From the NCBI GenBank assembly GCA_030847615.1, contig JAUMIR010000004.1:222693001-222757000 (forward strand): a stretch of DNA of 64,000 nt, given 5' to 3'. The DNA is from Gambelia wislizenii (taxonomy: Eukaryota > Chordata > Lepidosauria > Squamata > Crotaphytidae). The position numbers and the translations under genes were made by a program. The notes under the pieces are model-generated. The model was not told where the DNA came from, made no database searches, and saw nothing but the letters and a program-made list of their open reading frames with translations. Shown piece by piece: positions 1 through 13,039 of this stretch (position 1 is its first letter; each line of letters starts with the position of its first letter).

Positions 1-1534
1 ATAAATTAAGCATTGAACACAGTTGCTCCCAGCACATTGTTCAAACACAGAGATGTGTATATGCACACATACACACACAGAACACATATTTCCCAGATTG
101 GAAACTAAAATAAGAATCTTAGGGGGCTGTTCTTCCTGAATCTTCTCAAACATGCACAAACCCAAACCCCCAAACTTCAGGCTACTGGCATGTATGCATT
201 GGGAATCAGATCACAGCCAAAGGAGGAAAGCAGAGAATCAAACCTAGCTACCAAGTAGTAGTAGTAATAATAATAATAATAGCAGTGTACTAGTAGTAGT
301 AATTATACTTATACATTTCCTTTTTCTCAGCATTTTGGGACTCAAGACACCTTACAAAAATTAAAGCAAGTGATCTCTCCCTGGATCTGCTTTATGCACA
401 TATGCATACAGCAAAATCCTGGGCTAATGACAGGAGCTGTAGTCCACCAAAGCAAAAAGGAAGAGATAAGCCAAGAGACAAACCTGCTGTTATCTAACCC
501 AAGACTGACACCAGCCCCCCACCAAAAGCATTTGCAATCTGGTTTTATTTATCCAATTATTAATCTTTCTACTGTCTTCCTCAATTCTCCTCTCCTCAAC
601 TCCAGGATGATAACCTCCTCCTCCTCGTCCTCCTCCTCCTCTGTCTTTGCAAACTCCATCCCATCAGCTACCCATCAGCCTCAATTTGATCCTATTCCCA
701 CCAAAACTCCCCATCCACTTTCCTCTTTGCTTGTGGTGGTAGTTCCCACCCCACCCTACCCCACCCAAACATCCAAATTAACACTACTTCAAATGATCTT
801 CTCTCCAACTTCAGCGCAACATGTCATCTCCTCCATCACTACCATCCTATTTTCCTCTGTTTGCCAGTCTACAGTCCAACAGCAACACCCCTTGCCACAT
901 ATCATTCCCAATTCCCAAACTTCCCATTCATTTTCTTTTTTGTCTCCCTCCAGCCAAATCTAGCTACCACAATCCACATAGTTCAATATTCTCTTTCTCT
1001 TCCCCACCATTCCCTCCTCCTTGAGTTGAGACTCCCTCTCCCACTCCCCTCCCCCTGCAAGTTTCTAGGACTAACAACATAGCAACAGCCAGTGCAGGAA
1101 ATAGCTTCCAAACAGGAATGCCACTCTGGATCTTGACTCACATGCTCTTCCACCTGCTTGGTGCTGCCAGGTTGCCACTTCCATTCACCCTACTCCCAGG
1201 AATGGATGTGTCACAGAAGAACTCAGGAGAACACAAGTCAGTCAGTGGAGATTTCTAAACTTGCCAACAGCCTAAATCCTGGAGACTTTGGATGGTGCCC
1301 AAAGGTCTGGCTATCCTACAAATCAGAGCTAGGGAAAGTTTCTTTTGTACTACAGGTCCCACAGTCCTCCAACAGATATGGCTCCTGGCCATGATGACCA
1401 TGGGTTTCTAGGAGTTACAGTCTAAGAAAGTAATGTCTCCAAGCTCTAATATAAACACAATCTCAAACCTAAAAGTAATGATTGTAGGCCTTCAAGCTCC
1501 ATCAAAAATACCATCCCACCAACTCTTGGTTGTC
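1..1534. other. Intronic or flanking DNA with short simple repeats
   Basis: No gene is supported here. There is a triplet-rich tract (AGT/AAT type) at about 255-302 and a TCC/TCG-rich tract at about 617-643. Open frames through this pyrimidine-rich stretch have serine- and proline-rich low-complexity products and lie on the strand opposite to the gene. I see nothing else. Confidence 0.5.
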
Positions 1535-1537
1535 ATT

Positions 1538-2095
1538 GGGCTCATCTACATGGGTGGACTACATTGGCTCTCCACCAACATATTCTGTCCAAGATCAGGT
1601 CTATTCCTCCCCCGTTACCATCACCAAATGGGAGGAAGTCCAGACAGGCACACCAGCCTGTCTCTGCAGCCACCACTGTTGCTGTCTCCCTCGCTCTCCC
1701 AGAAGCTAGGAAGCCAGCCCACAACATGTGACCAAGGTTCCCTGCATGTGACCAGCCTTGGTCACATGCTACAGGACTCCTTCCTGCTGCAGCAGAGCAA
1801 AGACAGACCAGGTGCAGCAACAATGGGCTGGCATGCTGGAATGGACTCCTGTGGTCTTGTGGGGGCCAAACCGAGTTTTTGTTGTTGTTGTTTTTGCCAC
1901 CAGGAATGGTTTTTCCTAGGTATTATTTTAAAGCATCAGGACCTACTCCAACTTCATCCTGTCTTAGCCCTGGTCATGAGTCATGGGGTCTTGAGGATTG
2001 CCTGGGGAAAAATGGGGCAAAATCCCTGTGTCATCTGGACTGCAGGACTCTAAGACAGGAGCAAGAGGGGGTAAATTGCCCATGTAGACAAGCCC
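1538..2095. mobile_element. MITE, GGGC-type TIR, 3-bp TSD ATT
   Basis: The left end GGGCTCATCTACATGGG and the right end (read in reverse) GGGCTTGTCTACATGGG are near-identical terminal inverted repeats. They are flanked by ATT at 1535-1537 and 2096-2098. The interior is shared with the element at 51661-52184, including the phrases 'ctctcccagaagc' and 'catgtgaccaagg'. No transposase is encoded, so it is non-autonomous. The superfamily is uncertain: a 3-bp duplication suggests PIF/Harbinger or a similar group. Confidence 0.75.
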
Positions 2096-2098
2096 ATT

Positions 2099-2948
2099 GT
2101 TTGGATATTCAGTGAACAATGGTTATTCAATAAACCAATACGTATTACTTTAAACAGTACAACCATCATACAGGGCTGTGACCAACACACACAAACACAC
2201 ACACAAAGTCAAAATCATTCAATTGTGAAGTAGCTTGTGCTTATCAGACAAATTTCTTCCAGATCAAATGATTCAACCAGTTGCTGCTGACATTTGCCTG
2301 GCTGCTGTACTGAATGACATGCAACAATCCTGCCCCACGTGGCATAGTTAAGAAACAAAATAGATGTGCCTCAGTCTTAAAACAGAGCCTCGAGTGTACT
2401 TGGGTATATTCCAAAATAATCTAAATGCTGTTTTTTTAGCAAATGGGGGTCAATGAAGCTCAAAACTCAGACAAGGATTTGGGCATTCATGTGTTCATAT
2501 ACACCCACTTGTTCACTTATTATTCTAAAGCTACTTTGACCAAATCAAATTACATAGCTGACAAGCTGCATAGATAAGAAACATGCAGGAAAAAATCTAA
2601 ACTTGGCTGACAATGCTGTATGCTATAGCATATCATACATTTGGCAATTTTAAAACAAGTGAAGTAGATTGCATTGTAGGGGGTGAAAGAAGGAAACAGA
2701 GACTAGACTAGAGCTGGAACATTAAGTCTGAAAATTAACTTGATGATGTTACATGTTAGAAATTGAAGAGGGTAAATCCTTACCACCAACCCTAATAATT
2801 CAAAACATTTTATTGAATAATCATTTGTTAATTCATTACTAAAACATACATTTCCAGGGCAGGACATGGTTTTACAGAGAATGGCAAGGAGACTGTCATC
2901 ATTGACAGTTTTATTGTTCGCATCTTCAAAAAGGCACTTCTTCTCCTT
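2099..2948. other. Unannotated sequence before the L1
   Basis: A short CA-rich tract lies near 2189-2210. A 95-codon open stretch on the minus strand (2703 to about 2964) was tested as an exon and rejected, because its apparent acceptor belongs to the L1 inserted at 2967. I see nothing else in this stretch. Confidence 0.4.
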
Positions 2949-2966
2949 ATAAAGTTGTCTTCCATC
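2949..2966. repeat. Left target-site duplication of the full-length L1
   Basis: The 18 bases here (ATAAAGTTGTCTTCCATC) recur at 10885-10902 with one difference (T for C). This is the expected signature of target-primed reverse transcription and fixes both ends of the L1. Confidence 0.85.
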
Positions 2967-5058
2967 AAGGACTTCCGGTCTGGGTCGGAACAGACAAGAG
3001 AAGATTGGAACGGAGCTCCATCTCAAAAAACAAAAACAAAAAACCAAAACCCTAAAGGCAGGTTTCGGGATGTTTGGGATGGCCCTGTCCTCATAAGTGG
3101 GTCCCCAGGACCTAGGGGACCCCAGGAATCCTGGCTTAGCAAGAAAAACCAGCAGAGTGAATAACTTCTAATGCTGCAGTTAAAGTGCTGGAAGCTGTGG
3201 GAAGACAGCAGACTTCACCGGGCAACACTGGGGCATCACGGCTGCCTTTAAGAGGAATAGGAGAGCTATACATTCTCCTCCTCTGTCATCAAGCCGCGAG
3301 ATCTTCTGAATAGAGTATTGAAGGGGGTAATATTTATACTTATATTCGGATCACACACTCTCAAATTGCTGGTTAACCTCCCTTATTAACATTCCTTATT
3401 ATAACATTCCTTATTAAATAAGTATTACTAGCTGTTAATTTTTTTCTCTTTCCAAATTGTGGTGTATCCCTGAAGTTATAATTAAGTCAATGTTGAGACT
3501 GACTTGTTATTATTGTTATTTTTCCCTTTTTTGTTTTTTGTTTTTGCTCTTCTAGATATTGTAAGACATATAGTATAGTATATAGTAAAATATAGAAAAT
3601 AAGAATAAGGTTTGGAAAAGAGAGGCAAAGGGACTTTGCTGCTGCTGTTGCTATATTGTTATATTGTTACATTATATATTGTTACTATTAAGAACAAGCT
3701 CCAGGAGAAAAAGAAGGAAAGAGACCTCAGTGTTGTGGCTACATTGTTTCCAAGTCTGAGATAAAGTATTCCATGGTGCTGGAAACTTACCAAGGAAAAG
3801 TGCTTGGAAACACTGTGGTACTGAGATCGCAAAACTGGAAGATTTGATTTGAGGGACTTTGAAGCCAAAAGAACTTATATCAGAATTGGCTGGAGAATCT
3901 TGGCTGTTTGACTAACATATATATATATATATATATATACTTTTTATTTTTATTTTTTGCTCTCTTTCTTGTTATTTTTTATTTTTCTCTCCCTTTTTCT
4001 TTTTGATCTCCCCCTCCATCATAATACATATTTTCCTACCTTTTTTATGTTGGCATTTTTTATTTTTGCCTCTTTTTTTGTCTTTTTACAGTCCTTTTCT
4101 TTTTCTTAATGGTATTTTTTCACTTTTTCCTTTTTTCCTTTTTTTTTCTTGGTGATTCCTACAACTATTTCTGGTACCTCCTCACCCCTTTTTTTCTTTT
4201 CTTTCTGTAGGAGTAATGAGTCTAAAAAATAAAAAAAATGTATTAAAAATTCCAGGGATCTAGCCCTTTTAAAAGCAATAAAAATATCTTCTTTAAAAGG
4301 AGTTAAAATCATTTACTTTCAAATTCATGCAGAGTGGCTTAAGAATGCAAACAAGCTCAATTAACATTTAAAAGTGTATTCAGAGGTCTGTGGTCTGATC
4401 TGATCACCCATTGAATTAGACTCATTACAAAACAAAGGAGTCAGTTTAAAATGTATATCAAAAGTTTACTGAAGGTATATCAATCTCAATCTACATACTA
4501 AAACAAACTTTAAAAAGGGTTCCTAACTGACTAGGAGGATTTAGGGTAGAAAGACTCACCCAGCCTTTTAGTGGTAGAGGCTGTATGGTGAACATCATGG
4601 CATGGCTTCATAGCATGGCAAAGACAAAGATAGCGAAGAGAAGATGGCTACAGCCGCATGGAGACTCTAACTTAAAAGAGTCTCTCAAAGAGGAATAAAA
4701 TTTAAATTAGGTCATGTGTTGAATGACCCAGCACTCAAGTTGGCTAGAACTGCCCAGTGAAATAAAAGAAAGGGAGTTTGGGAGAACAGAAGCATGCAGG
4801 GAAAAATCCTAGACTTATCTTAAAATGTGAATGAGATACACAAGATTGCTTTTACATTACAATTAATTATTTCCCCACATACTACACTTTCTCCTTATAG
4901 GTCTACAATAGATACTTATAAGGAAAAAAGAAGAAGATAAATCTAAGTGAGGAAAGAAAAGATTGAGAAATAAAGAAATTTAAAATAATAGGTGGAGGAA
5001 GACTAGTTGAAGGAAGAAAAGAAGTGAAGGTAGTGTAAAGTGCTAGCAAAAAATAGAG

Positions 5059-5989
5059 ATGGCATCTGGTCTTAGAAACAGAAGTAGACTAACTGGACAC
5101 CAGAACACTCAAGGAAGAAGAGACTCAACTGAAGATGGAACACTCCAATATATGTTGACTTTTATGACTGAAATGAGAGACTTCAGAAAAGAAAATTTCG
5201 AATTTAGAAAAAAAACCTAGTAGGCGCTTAGAAGATATGAACCTCCATGGTCTATAAAGAAAACAATGAAGATATTCAAGCTTTGAAAAAAGAAAATATG
5301 GATTTGAGTACAGCAGTGGAAAGACTTTGTGATCAACTATTGCTGGCAGAACAAAGAGAAAAAGAAACTTGGATGAAATTGAGATTTATGAAAGAACAGC
5401 TGAAGGAAGATATAAGGAAGAAAGTAATTGAAGAATTTGCTAAAAACCTTGACTGGGAGGAAGATTTAATTGACAGAGAGCTGGATCGAGTTTACAGATT
5501 GAGTTCCTGTTACACTGCCAGGAACAACTTGACAAGGGATGCAATTATCCAGTGTATAATAAAATCAACTAGAGATTTTATTCTGGAAGCTCATTTCAAT
5601 AAAGGAATTTACATTGAGGGGAAGTGGATAATTTTGTTGAAGGAGATTCCAACAAGACTCCTGAGAAAGAGGAAAGACTATGTTTTTCTAGTGGATATAT
5701 TAAAGAAAGAAAAATCCCTTTTAGCTGGGATAAATTAGAAATAGTAAATTTTACATACAATGGAAAAAGAACTAGAATAAATTCCATAGAGAAAGCCAAA
5801 CAATTCATTAAAAGGAACACAAAAGAATTTGGACTGGCAAGAAAGCACAAAGAGGAAGAAAAGTCAGAGTCTGACTATGATGATCAAGAGGACATTAATC
5901 TAAATGAGGAAATAAAAGACCAAGATAAAAGAAGAACCTCAAGAAAGAAGGAAAAATCGATCTGGGAGAAAAAAGCTCGCTGGACTTGA
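5059..5989 (+). pseudogene. L1 ORF1 relic (coiled-coil RNA-binding protein)
   Basis: I place the start at the ATG in 'gagatggcatctgg'. The first 50 codons are open, then a stop at about 5218 and shifts near 5240 and 5630 break the frame, which ends at a stop at 5989. The middle piece (from 5247) has a heptad-rich coiled coil, with LKKENMDLSTAVERLCDQLL and following residues, then a part resembling the L1 RNA-recognition domain. The last piece is very basic and acidic (KEEEKSESDYDDQED). About 310 codons in all matches L1 ORF1p, the nucleic-acid chaperone that coats L1 RNA. It cannot be translated as one protein. Confidence 0.75.
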
Positions 5990-6119
5990 GCAATTCTGGC
6001 TAAGTTAGGAAAGAAAGAAGGAAGAAAAGAAGGGGAGGGAAAAGGGGGAAACAACTAAGTAGAACAAAACAAAGGGAGTTAAGGGAGGGGTGGATAGGAG
6101 TATAGATTAGGAGATTGAT

Positions 6120-9100
6120 TATAGTACTTAATTTTAATAGATGAAAGGTATTTAATTTATTACATGGAAGGATTAAAGGATTAAATTCAAAGAATTTGAA
6201 TTTGGTTTTCCATTATCTTAAAAGCACCAATGCAGAAATTATATGTTTACAAGAAACTCAAATTAAGAAAAAACATGATTATTTGCTGAATCAAAAAAAA
6301 AAATGAGAGAAACATTCACATCATCAGGCCAGAAAAATAATGGGGTAGTTCTATATGTGAATCCAAATCTTAAACCAAATTTAGTATTATCAGATGATTA
6401 AGGTAGGTTTATTGCAGTGGAAATATATTTAGAAAATGTTTAAGTATTACTAATCAGTATCTATGCTCCAATAGAAGAAAAATATACTTTTTATAAAGAA
6501 CTAAAAAAGAAGGTATTAGAATTAGACAATGATAGATGGTGCTTATTAGGTGATTTTAATGGAGTAGTAGATCCACAATTAGATAGATATTCAACAACAA
6601 AAAATAAAGAAGAATCAAGGGAAATTAACAAAAGACTTTTTTGATATTATCGAAGAACTACATTTGATAGATGTTTGGAGGCACAAAGAAAAAGAAACGA
6701 GGGAGTATACTTTTTTTTTTTTTTTTGGACGCTCACAACTCATTTTCCAGAATTGATATGATTTGGGTTGGTAAAGATTTAACTAATGATATTAGGAAAG
6801 TAGAAATCTTACAAAAAACTTTATCAGACCATAATCCAGTAATCGTAGGAATTAGAAAGAGAATATGGACTCAGAGGTGGAAATTAAATGAATCATTAAA
6901 CAAAGAAGAACTAGTAAAAGACTGCAATAAAAATTAAAGGAGTACTTTGATTTGGATTTGGATTTGGATTTGGATAATAATATGCTATGGGATGCAAGTA
7001 AGGCAGTTATTAGAGGGATATTCATTCATGCAAATATAATAAGGAATTGGGGGAAGGAAATAACTAAACAAATTATGGAAGAAATTAAACAAAAAGAGCA
7101 GGATCTAAAGAAAGACCCAAGTAATTAAAAGATTAAAAATAAAATAAAATTATTACAAGATGAATTAAAGATGACAATGTCAGAGGAAATTAAAAGGAAA
7201 CTAGGTTTTTTAAAACAGAAAAATTTTGAATGGGCAAATAAACCGGGAAGGTGACTGGCTTACAAATTATAGAAAAAAAATTATAGAAAGGAAAAAAAAT
7301 ACTAAATTAAGGATAGGAGAAAAGATCGTAACAAAAGAGAAGGAAATTCAGAATTTATTTCATAATTATTTTGAAACACTATATAAAAAACACAATGCTC
7401 CACAAGATCAAATTGATAGTTATATTAAAAAATGTGCAATTAAGAAAATAACAGAAAGACAGAAAGAAAAACTTAATAGAGACACAACTAAGGAAGAAAT
7501 TATAGATACGATTAAGAAGATGAAAAAAAGGAAATCTCCAGGGCCTGATGGTCTGTCATCAGAATACTATAATAAATTTTATGCAGAATTAGTAGACACT
7601 CTTCTGCTATTTATGAATGATATTCTTCATAATCAATCAGTCTCAAACAGTTGGAAAGAAGCCAATTGTCCGGGAAAGCCGCCAAGTCATCAGTTGATAA
7701 GACAGCCCAGCTTCAACAACAGCTCCAAAACACAGTACCTTGTGATGTCAATAGCAGTCCATAGAGTCAGGAGTCCAGAGAGAGCGAAGAACGATGAGGC
7801 AGTCCAAGGTCAAAGGATTCTGGCAGGTGGGTCAACGAATCCAGTCCAGGGTCAAGATAATCCAAGGTTTCAAGAAGCAAGGTTCCAAAAGCCAGGAGAG
7901 GCAGAGGCTTCTCCAGGGAACACAGATAGCCTTTGACAAGGAATCCAGCATCTCCCTCAGCTGCTTATGTTGGCCCCAGCTCCCACTCACAGTTGCTTGG
8001 TGATTAATGAGTGTCTTTCTTTTAGCCTCCAAGAGCATTGCATCCCCTCCCTTTCTGCTCTTCTTTGGCTAAAGGTAGGTAGCTGCTCCTCTTCCTCTTG
8101 CTGTTGCACAACTATGTCTCCCAGGCTTGGACCCTGTGCTGGGGGAAGGCTAGACTGCTGAGGCCAGGGTTCTTCTGTAGCTGGCAAAGCAGAGCTAGAT
8201 TCAGACTCAACCAGCTTTTCTGCAACTGGCTCAGCCTCCTTGCCTTCTGAGTCCTCAGAGTCCTGGCTGGCTATAACACCAATATAACTTAATACCTAAA
8301 GAATTCCACGACCTGCTATTATTAAAGAATTATAGGACTATTTCTTTACTAAATGAGGATGATGAAATCTTTGCTTCAGTTTTAGTAAACAGACTTAAAA
8401 TACTTTTACAGTATATCATACAGGAAGACCAAAATGTTTTTTTTAACAAAACAACAAATTAGTGTGAATATTAGAACAGTTATCCATGCAATAGAATATT
8501 TAAATTATCATAATGAAATTAAAGGAGCTCTAATCCTCCTCGATGCTGAAAAATAACCTAAATTGGACATTTCTGCTAAAGATAATTGAAAAAATGGAAT
8601 TAGGTGAAAATATATATATAAACAGATCCAGGCAATTAACTCTAATCAAACTGCAAAACTGATAATAAATGGGAAAACACCTGACTTGGTAGCAACTGAA
8701 AGGGGTACAAGACAAGGCTGTCCACTCTTCCAATTATTATGTACAATAGCTTTAGAAATTTCGAATAATGAGATAATGACAGATAAAGAAATAAGAGGTA
8801 TTAAAATAAGAAAAGAGGAATTTAAGCTAAAATCATTTGCAGACAACCTGGTTATAATGTTAGAAGAACCTGTATCAGGAACTGGACCTCTTTTAAAAAG
8901 GATCAGAGATTTTGGCAAATGTTCAGGTTTTAAAATTAATACTGATAAGACAAAAATACTAGTGAACAATTTAGAAGATCTAGATAAGAAAAAGCTTACT
9001 GAAATAACTGTTTTTTAGATAGTAAAAAAAAGTAAGACATTTAGGGGTAAATTTAACAACAAAAACTCAATAGATATTTGAAAATAATTATGTAAAGGTT

Positions 9101-10479
9101 TGCAAGAAATTAGGAAAGATTTGCACTGATGGAAAGATTAGACTATCATTATTAGGATGAATTTCAGTTATAAAAATGAACATATTACCAAAATTAATGT
9201 TTCTTTTTTGAACTATTCCAATTATATTTTCAAATAAAATCTTTCTTGACTGGCAAAAAGAATTAGCTAAATCCATATGGGCACGCAAAAAAACAAGAAT
9301 AAAATGGAAATTATTAATGGATGCCAGGGAAAGAGGATGGCTAGGTGTCCCTGATTTAAAACTATATTTTGAAGCAGTAAGTCTGACTTGGCTAAAACAA
9401 TGGATAGTATTAGAGAATACAAGGGAACCAGAACTGGAAGGTTATGAACTTAGAAGGGGTTGGCATGGGTATCTTTGGTATGGGAAAATCAAAGAAAATG
9501 CAGAATTTAAAAATCACATTATAAGATCTTTAATAAGAATTTGGCAGAAATATGAAGAAAGAATAAACCCTAAAATTCCAAGTTGACTTTCACCCCAAGA
9601 GTCTTTTTGTAAATGAGAATTTAAAAATAACAATTGGTTAACATACAAAGATACAATGGTGAAAAAAAATTAGGAAAATGGACAATTAAAGAAAAACAGG
9701 ACCTAGAAAAAGATGGTATCAATATGCTTAGGTTAGGATATCATCAATTGAATGTCAGTGTTAAATAAGTTTAAAAACTTGGCAATACAATGGACAAATA
9801 TCAGAACTGGAAAGGATTTTATGTTTAGAAGATCATCACTTAATTAGTAAAATTTATAAAGTGTTATTAAAATTCAGCTCTGAAGAAGAACAAATCAGAC
9901 AGTATATGATTAAATGGGCAATAAATGTAGGCCATAATATGTATATGATCCAATGGGAATATATTTGGAATAAAGGTCTAAAATTTACTTGCGCTTATAA
10001 TTTAAAATAAAATTTCTATAACATGATGTATGATTGGTACTTAGCTCCAGACAAATTAGCTAAAATGTTTAAAAATTTATCAAATTTGTGTTGAAAATGT
10101 AAATGTCATGTAGGAACATCTTTTCATTTATGGTGGAAGTGCCATAAATGAAATAAAAAGACACAAAGATATTGGTGCAAAATTAATAAAGAAATGCAGA
10201 AAAAAATAGGATTTAGAATAATACAAAGACCAGAATTATATTTGTTAATCGTGATAGATGTAGATAACAAGAAAGAAATTAAGCATGGTAAGCTAATATA
10301 TTATTTAATAACTGTGGTAAGGTTGGTCTGTGCAAGGCAATAGAAATCCAATATGTATGGATTTGATTGAGAAAGTAATAGAAATGACACTAATGGATTA
10401 GTTAACAAATTTAATAAGAAGGAATGCTTTGGGAACTGTCATGGAAACTTGGGAGCCATTTCTAGTTTATCTGAAATGA
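6120..10479 (+). pseudogene. L1 ORF2 relic (endonuclease and reverse transcriptase)
   Basis: In order the translation shows: an APE-type endonuclease (AEIICLQETQIK near 6240, WCLLGDFNGVVD near 6540, SDHNPVIVG near 6820); the reverse-transcriptase start (KKRKSPGPDGLSSEYYNKFY near 7530); a solo LTR insertion at 7667; resumption with ERGTRQGCPLFQLL near 8700 and LKSFADNLVIM near 8830 (the catalytic FADD-type box here reads FADN, so a catalytic aspartate is lost); and a C-terminal region with a damaged cysteine knuckle near 10090. It ends with WEPFLVYLK and a stop. Excluding the LTR this is about 1240 codons, the normal L1 ORF2 size. Numerous stops and the FADN change make it inactive. Confidence 0.8.
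7667..8278. mobile_element. Solo LTR inserted in L1 ORF2, 5-bp TSD
   Basis: This 612-bp block begins TGTCCGGG and ends CTATAACA, the TG...CA ends of a long terminal repeat. It is flanked by CCAAT at 7662-7666 and 8279-8283. The L1 reading frame resumes directly after the second CCAAT, so the insertion is clean. No internal retroelement sequence is left, meaning that the two LTRs of a former element recombined. The 5-bp duplication fits Gypsy or similar LTR elements. Open frames crossing this block are chance or L1 read-through. Confidence 0.9.
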
Positions 10480-10884
10480 AGAAGAGGGGATACATGTATA
10501 TTAGGATTTAACAGTTAAAGAATATTGTCATTACTATTATCATTTCACATTTTTGTCTTTCTTTTTTCTTGCAATTTAGGTAGGAATGTTTATTATTAAT
10601 AGGATATTAATTAGATGGAATAAGTAAAATGGTAGATAAAGAAGAGTAAGAATTAAAGAATAATTAATTATAGGAGCAATTTGAGGATATGTGGGAAGTC
10701 TTTTTATGGGGGAGGGTGGGGGTTTGTTTTGTTATATGTTGCATGTTTTTGTGGTTTAGCTCTTCTTGTGGTTGTTTTGTTTTGATTTGTCTGTATTAGG
10801 TTGTTAACTGTTCGTATTGTTTAGATTGCTACTAGTTACATGTCTATATTACATGTAAATTGACTAATAAAAATGATTTTAAGC

Positions 10885-10902
10885 ATAAAGTTGTCTTTCA
10901 TC
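10885..10902. repeat. Right target-site duplication of the full-length L1
   Basis: The partner of 2949-2966, differing at one base of 18. It directly follows the L1 3' end. Confidence 0.85.
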
Positions 10903-11500
10903 TATCTAGCAGTTTTTTCCCCTCAGGGACAACAAAGCCCATAACATGATTGTTGCTTGGGAATGGTGAGAGTTCAGCACATCTAGAAATGGTCAATGCT
11001 GTTCTAAAGTATGGAATCTCATCTTACTACTGTTCACTTCAAGTTTCTTGCTAATCTGCTACTCCTTTCTTACCCAATCCCGCTGTCACCAATATGTACA
11101 CTATTCAGTTCCCCTTAAAACACATCATCTGTTGAAGATTAATAAGGAGTGATGTTAAATATTAGTAAAGAAAATGTTAATTTCAGCTAGAACCACACTG
11201 ATCCACTGCAAATGTAGCAATAAGTGGCTGACTAATAAAGATCAGACAGTGAATCCAAGGGTAGAGAATTCTTCATCAGAAATATTTTGACTGCTTCTGA
11301 GCAGATGCAGAACATCTTTACACACAACTGGTTCATTATCTCCTCTTTGCTTCCCAATTTCCTATAAAAAGCCATGTTCTAGAAAGATCAGTGTTAGAGC
11401 ATGTGTTATTTTCATTTAACTCAATAAAACTACTACTGAGTAGGGTTTTTTGAAAAAAATATAGGCAGGGATGAGAAGATATAAATTTACCTATTTGTAT
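10903..11500. other. Intronic DNA, nothing recognised
   Basis: Reading both strands I see no exon with splice sites, no terminal inverted repeats and no familiar repeat. Confidence 0.4.
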
Positions 11501-11501
11501 C

Positions 11502-12010
11502 TCTTGGCTCCAGGCTCCAGACCTACCAAACAACTCAAGAGTGTGAGATCCACTCAAGAAGGGGGAGGTGAAAACCAGAATGAGAGAAGCCAAAAGAGAA
11601 ATAGAGAAGTCAAAAGAGAAGGAAATGGGGTAAAAAAAAAACCTTTCTCATTAATTATCCAAGTGAAAAACATTATGTGAGCAATAATAAAGACATTAAA
11701 GGATTACAAAGGGGTTCACTGAGTGTTAATTCTGAAAAGAGCTAGGTAGAGTATGGGTTTAGCTAAACTAAACTAATAGCTCCAGCCTTACCAAACCCCT
11801 CAAAGAGGCAACTTATTGCAGCAGGGCTGGCTTGAAAGCAGAACGGGGGACAGAAAACAATTACTTAATTCTTCAAGTGCCTACTAGCTAAGTGAGCAAT
11901 AATAAACACAATAAAGGGTTACAAAGGAATTTACTGTAACTCATTCAAATAACATATAATTAAACCAGAATAAAATAAATAGTGGAGGAGAAATGAAGAG
12001 AGCTAATTCC
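11502..12010. repeat. Diverged tandem duplication, unit about 270 bp
   Basis: Two neighbouring blocks share the order 'ctccag-c-taccaaac--ctcaa', then 'caagtg', then 'gtgagcaataataaa-aca-taaagg-ttacaaagg--tt'. The matching ends fall at about 11735 and 11935. The intervening bases have diverged, so it is old. It might be an LTR remnant, but no TG...CA ends or target duplications were found. Confidence 0.5.
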
Positions 12011-13039
12011 TCTCAAGATCCCAGAAAGAACTACAGGCCAATAATTGGGTAGAGGCATTAGCCTTCCAAACCTAAAGGTCATGAGATTTGTTAAAGAACA
12101 TCACTGCTTGAGTACTAAGCAAACAAATCACTCCACCATTCCACTTTTAAAACTCATTTCCATTCTTCCTCAATTACTCTCCAGTCCCAGCCTGTTAATT
12201 TCCTCTCGCCTATTCCCCAGCTGGGTTTCTAGAACCTTCTTTATTTCATTCCTCACTCCAAAGACAACACTATGATACAGGATGCAGATTAGTATGCCTA
12301 GCAACAGAGCCACAAAATACATTTCTTCCAATCCTAATAGATTTTCTCCTTAGGCCTCCCTGTTCTACTGAATCTGCCAGAGAAAGAGCCATCTGTCCTA
12401 ATGAATCCAATGTTCTAAAAAGTAATCAGCTTATTAAAGCATAAGATTAACTTCAACACTAATCAGGAAATCTAAAACCTAACAAGTAATCAACTGAAAA
12501 AGTGAATTAACTAGTTATTTCTGAACTCTCACCTGCATCTTAAAATATTAAATAGATTATTATTACATATTTTACACAGCCAGAACAACCTTGATCTGGG
12601 TATGACTTTGTGTATTTTCTTAACCACTGAAGCGAAGAGAGCACATACCCTCCAGATTTGGCAGAAACCATTCTGATCGATCCTCTGATTGATTGGTCCC
12701 ACCCTTTCATCTGCTTTTTAAATGTCCCACTTTCTGTCTCGCCGCCTGCCACTTCCTCCTTTCATCCCTGGATTACTTCAACTGCTGCAAAATGAGTTCA
12801 AAGTGCAAAAGTCTTTGACTCAGCAGCAGGGAGAAGAGGAGATGTGGAGTGGAATTTTGCCCTTCCCAGTAGCTCAGGCAAAACTAAACTGCTGCACCTT
12901 CTCCTAGCTAATACGTTCTTTCTCATTAATAACTTTTGTTATCCTGACCACATTCTGATGTTGTTTGGTCACATGTGTCCTAGTTTTTGTCTGTGAAATG
13001 TTGGAAGGTATTAGAGCATACTGAAGAAACATCACTTAC
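12011..13039. other. Intronic DNA with a weakly protein-like minus-strand stretch
   Basis: On the minus strand near 12330-12170 there is a hydrophobic, membrane-like run (FVALLLGILICILYHSVVFG) followed by a charged tail, and broken frames upstream of it. It might be the end of an old retroelement envelope-like gene, but I found no conserved cysteine motif and cannot name it. Otherwise I see nothing. Confidence 0.2.

Larger units (their letters stand above)
2967..10884 (+). mobile_element. Full-length decayed L1 retrotransposon
   Basis: This 7.9-kb element is bounded by 18-bp target duplications. It has a T-rich 5' UTR of about 2.1 kb, an ORF1 relic (5059-5989), an ORF2 relic (about 6120-10479) and a short 3' UTR with AATAAA-like sequence but no long poly(A). 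Removing the 612-bp solo LTR and its extra 5-bp duplication leaves about 7.3 kb, reasonable for a reptile L1. Many stops and frameshifts show that it is dead. Earlier than about 5 kb it contains an (AT)n tract at 3918-3940 and long T-rich runs to 4200. It sits about 2.2 kb downstream of the last visible OFCC1-like exon, in the sense opposite to that gene. Confidence 0.85.

Noticed and set aside
370..963. 197-codon plus-strand open frame
   Set aside because: Its product is Ser/Pro/Thr-rich low complexity from a pyrimidine-rich tract, with no splice or promoter support and on the strand opposite to the gene.
2784..2979. Possible OFCC1 exon on the minus strand (LLAILCKTMSCPGN...) with a good donor and a pyrimidine-rich acceptor
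   Set aside because: The acceptor tract lies inside the L1 that begins at 2967. With the L1 removed, the ancestral sequence has a purine-rich weak acceptor and an in-frame stop. The phase also fails to fit the preceding exon.
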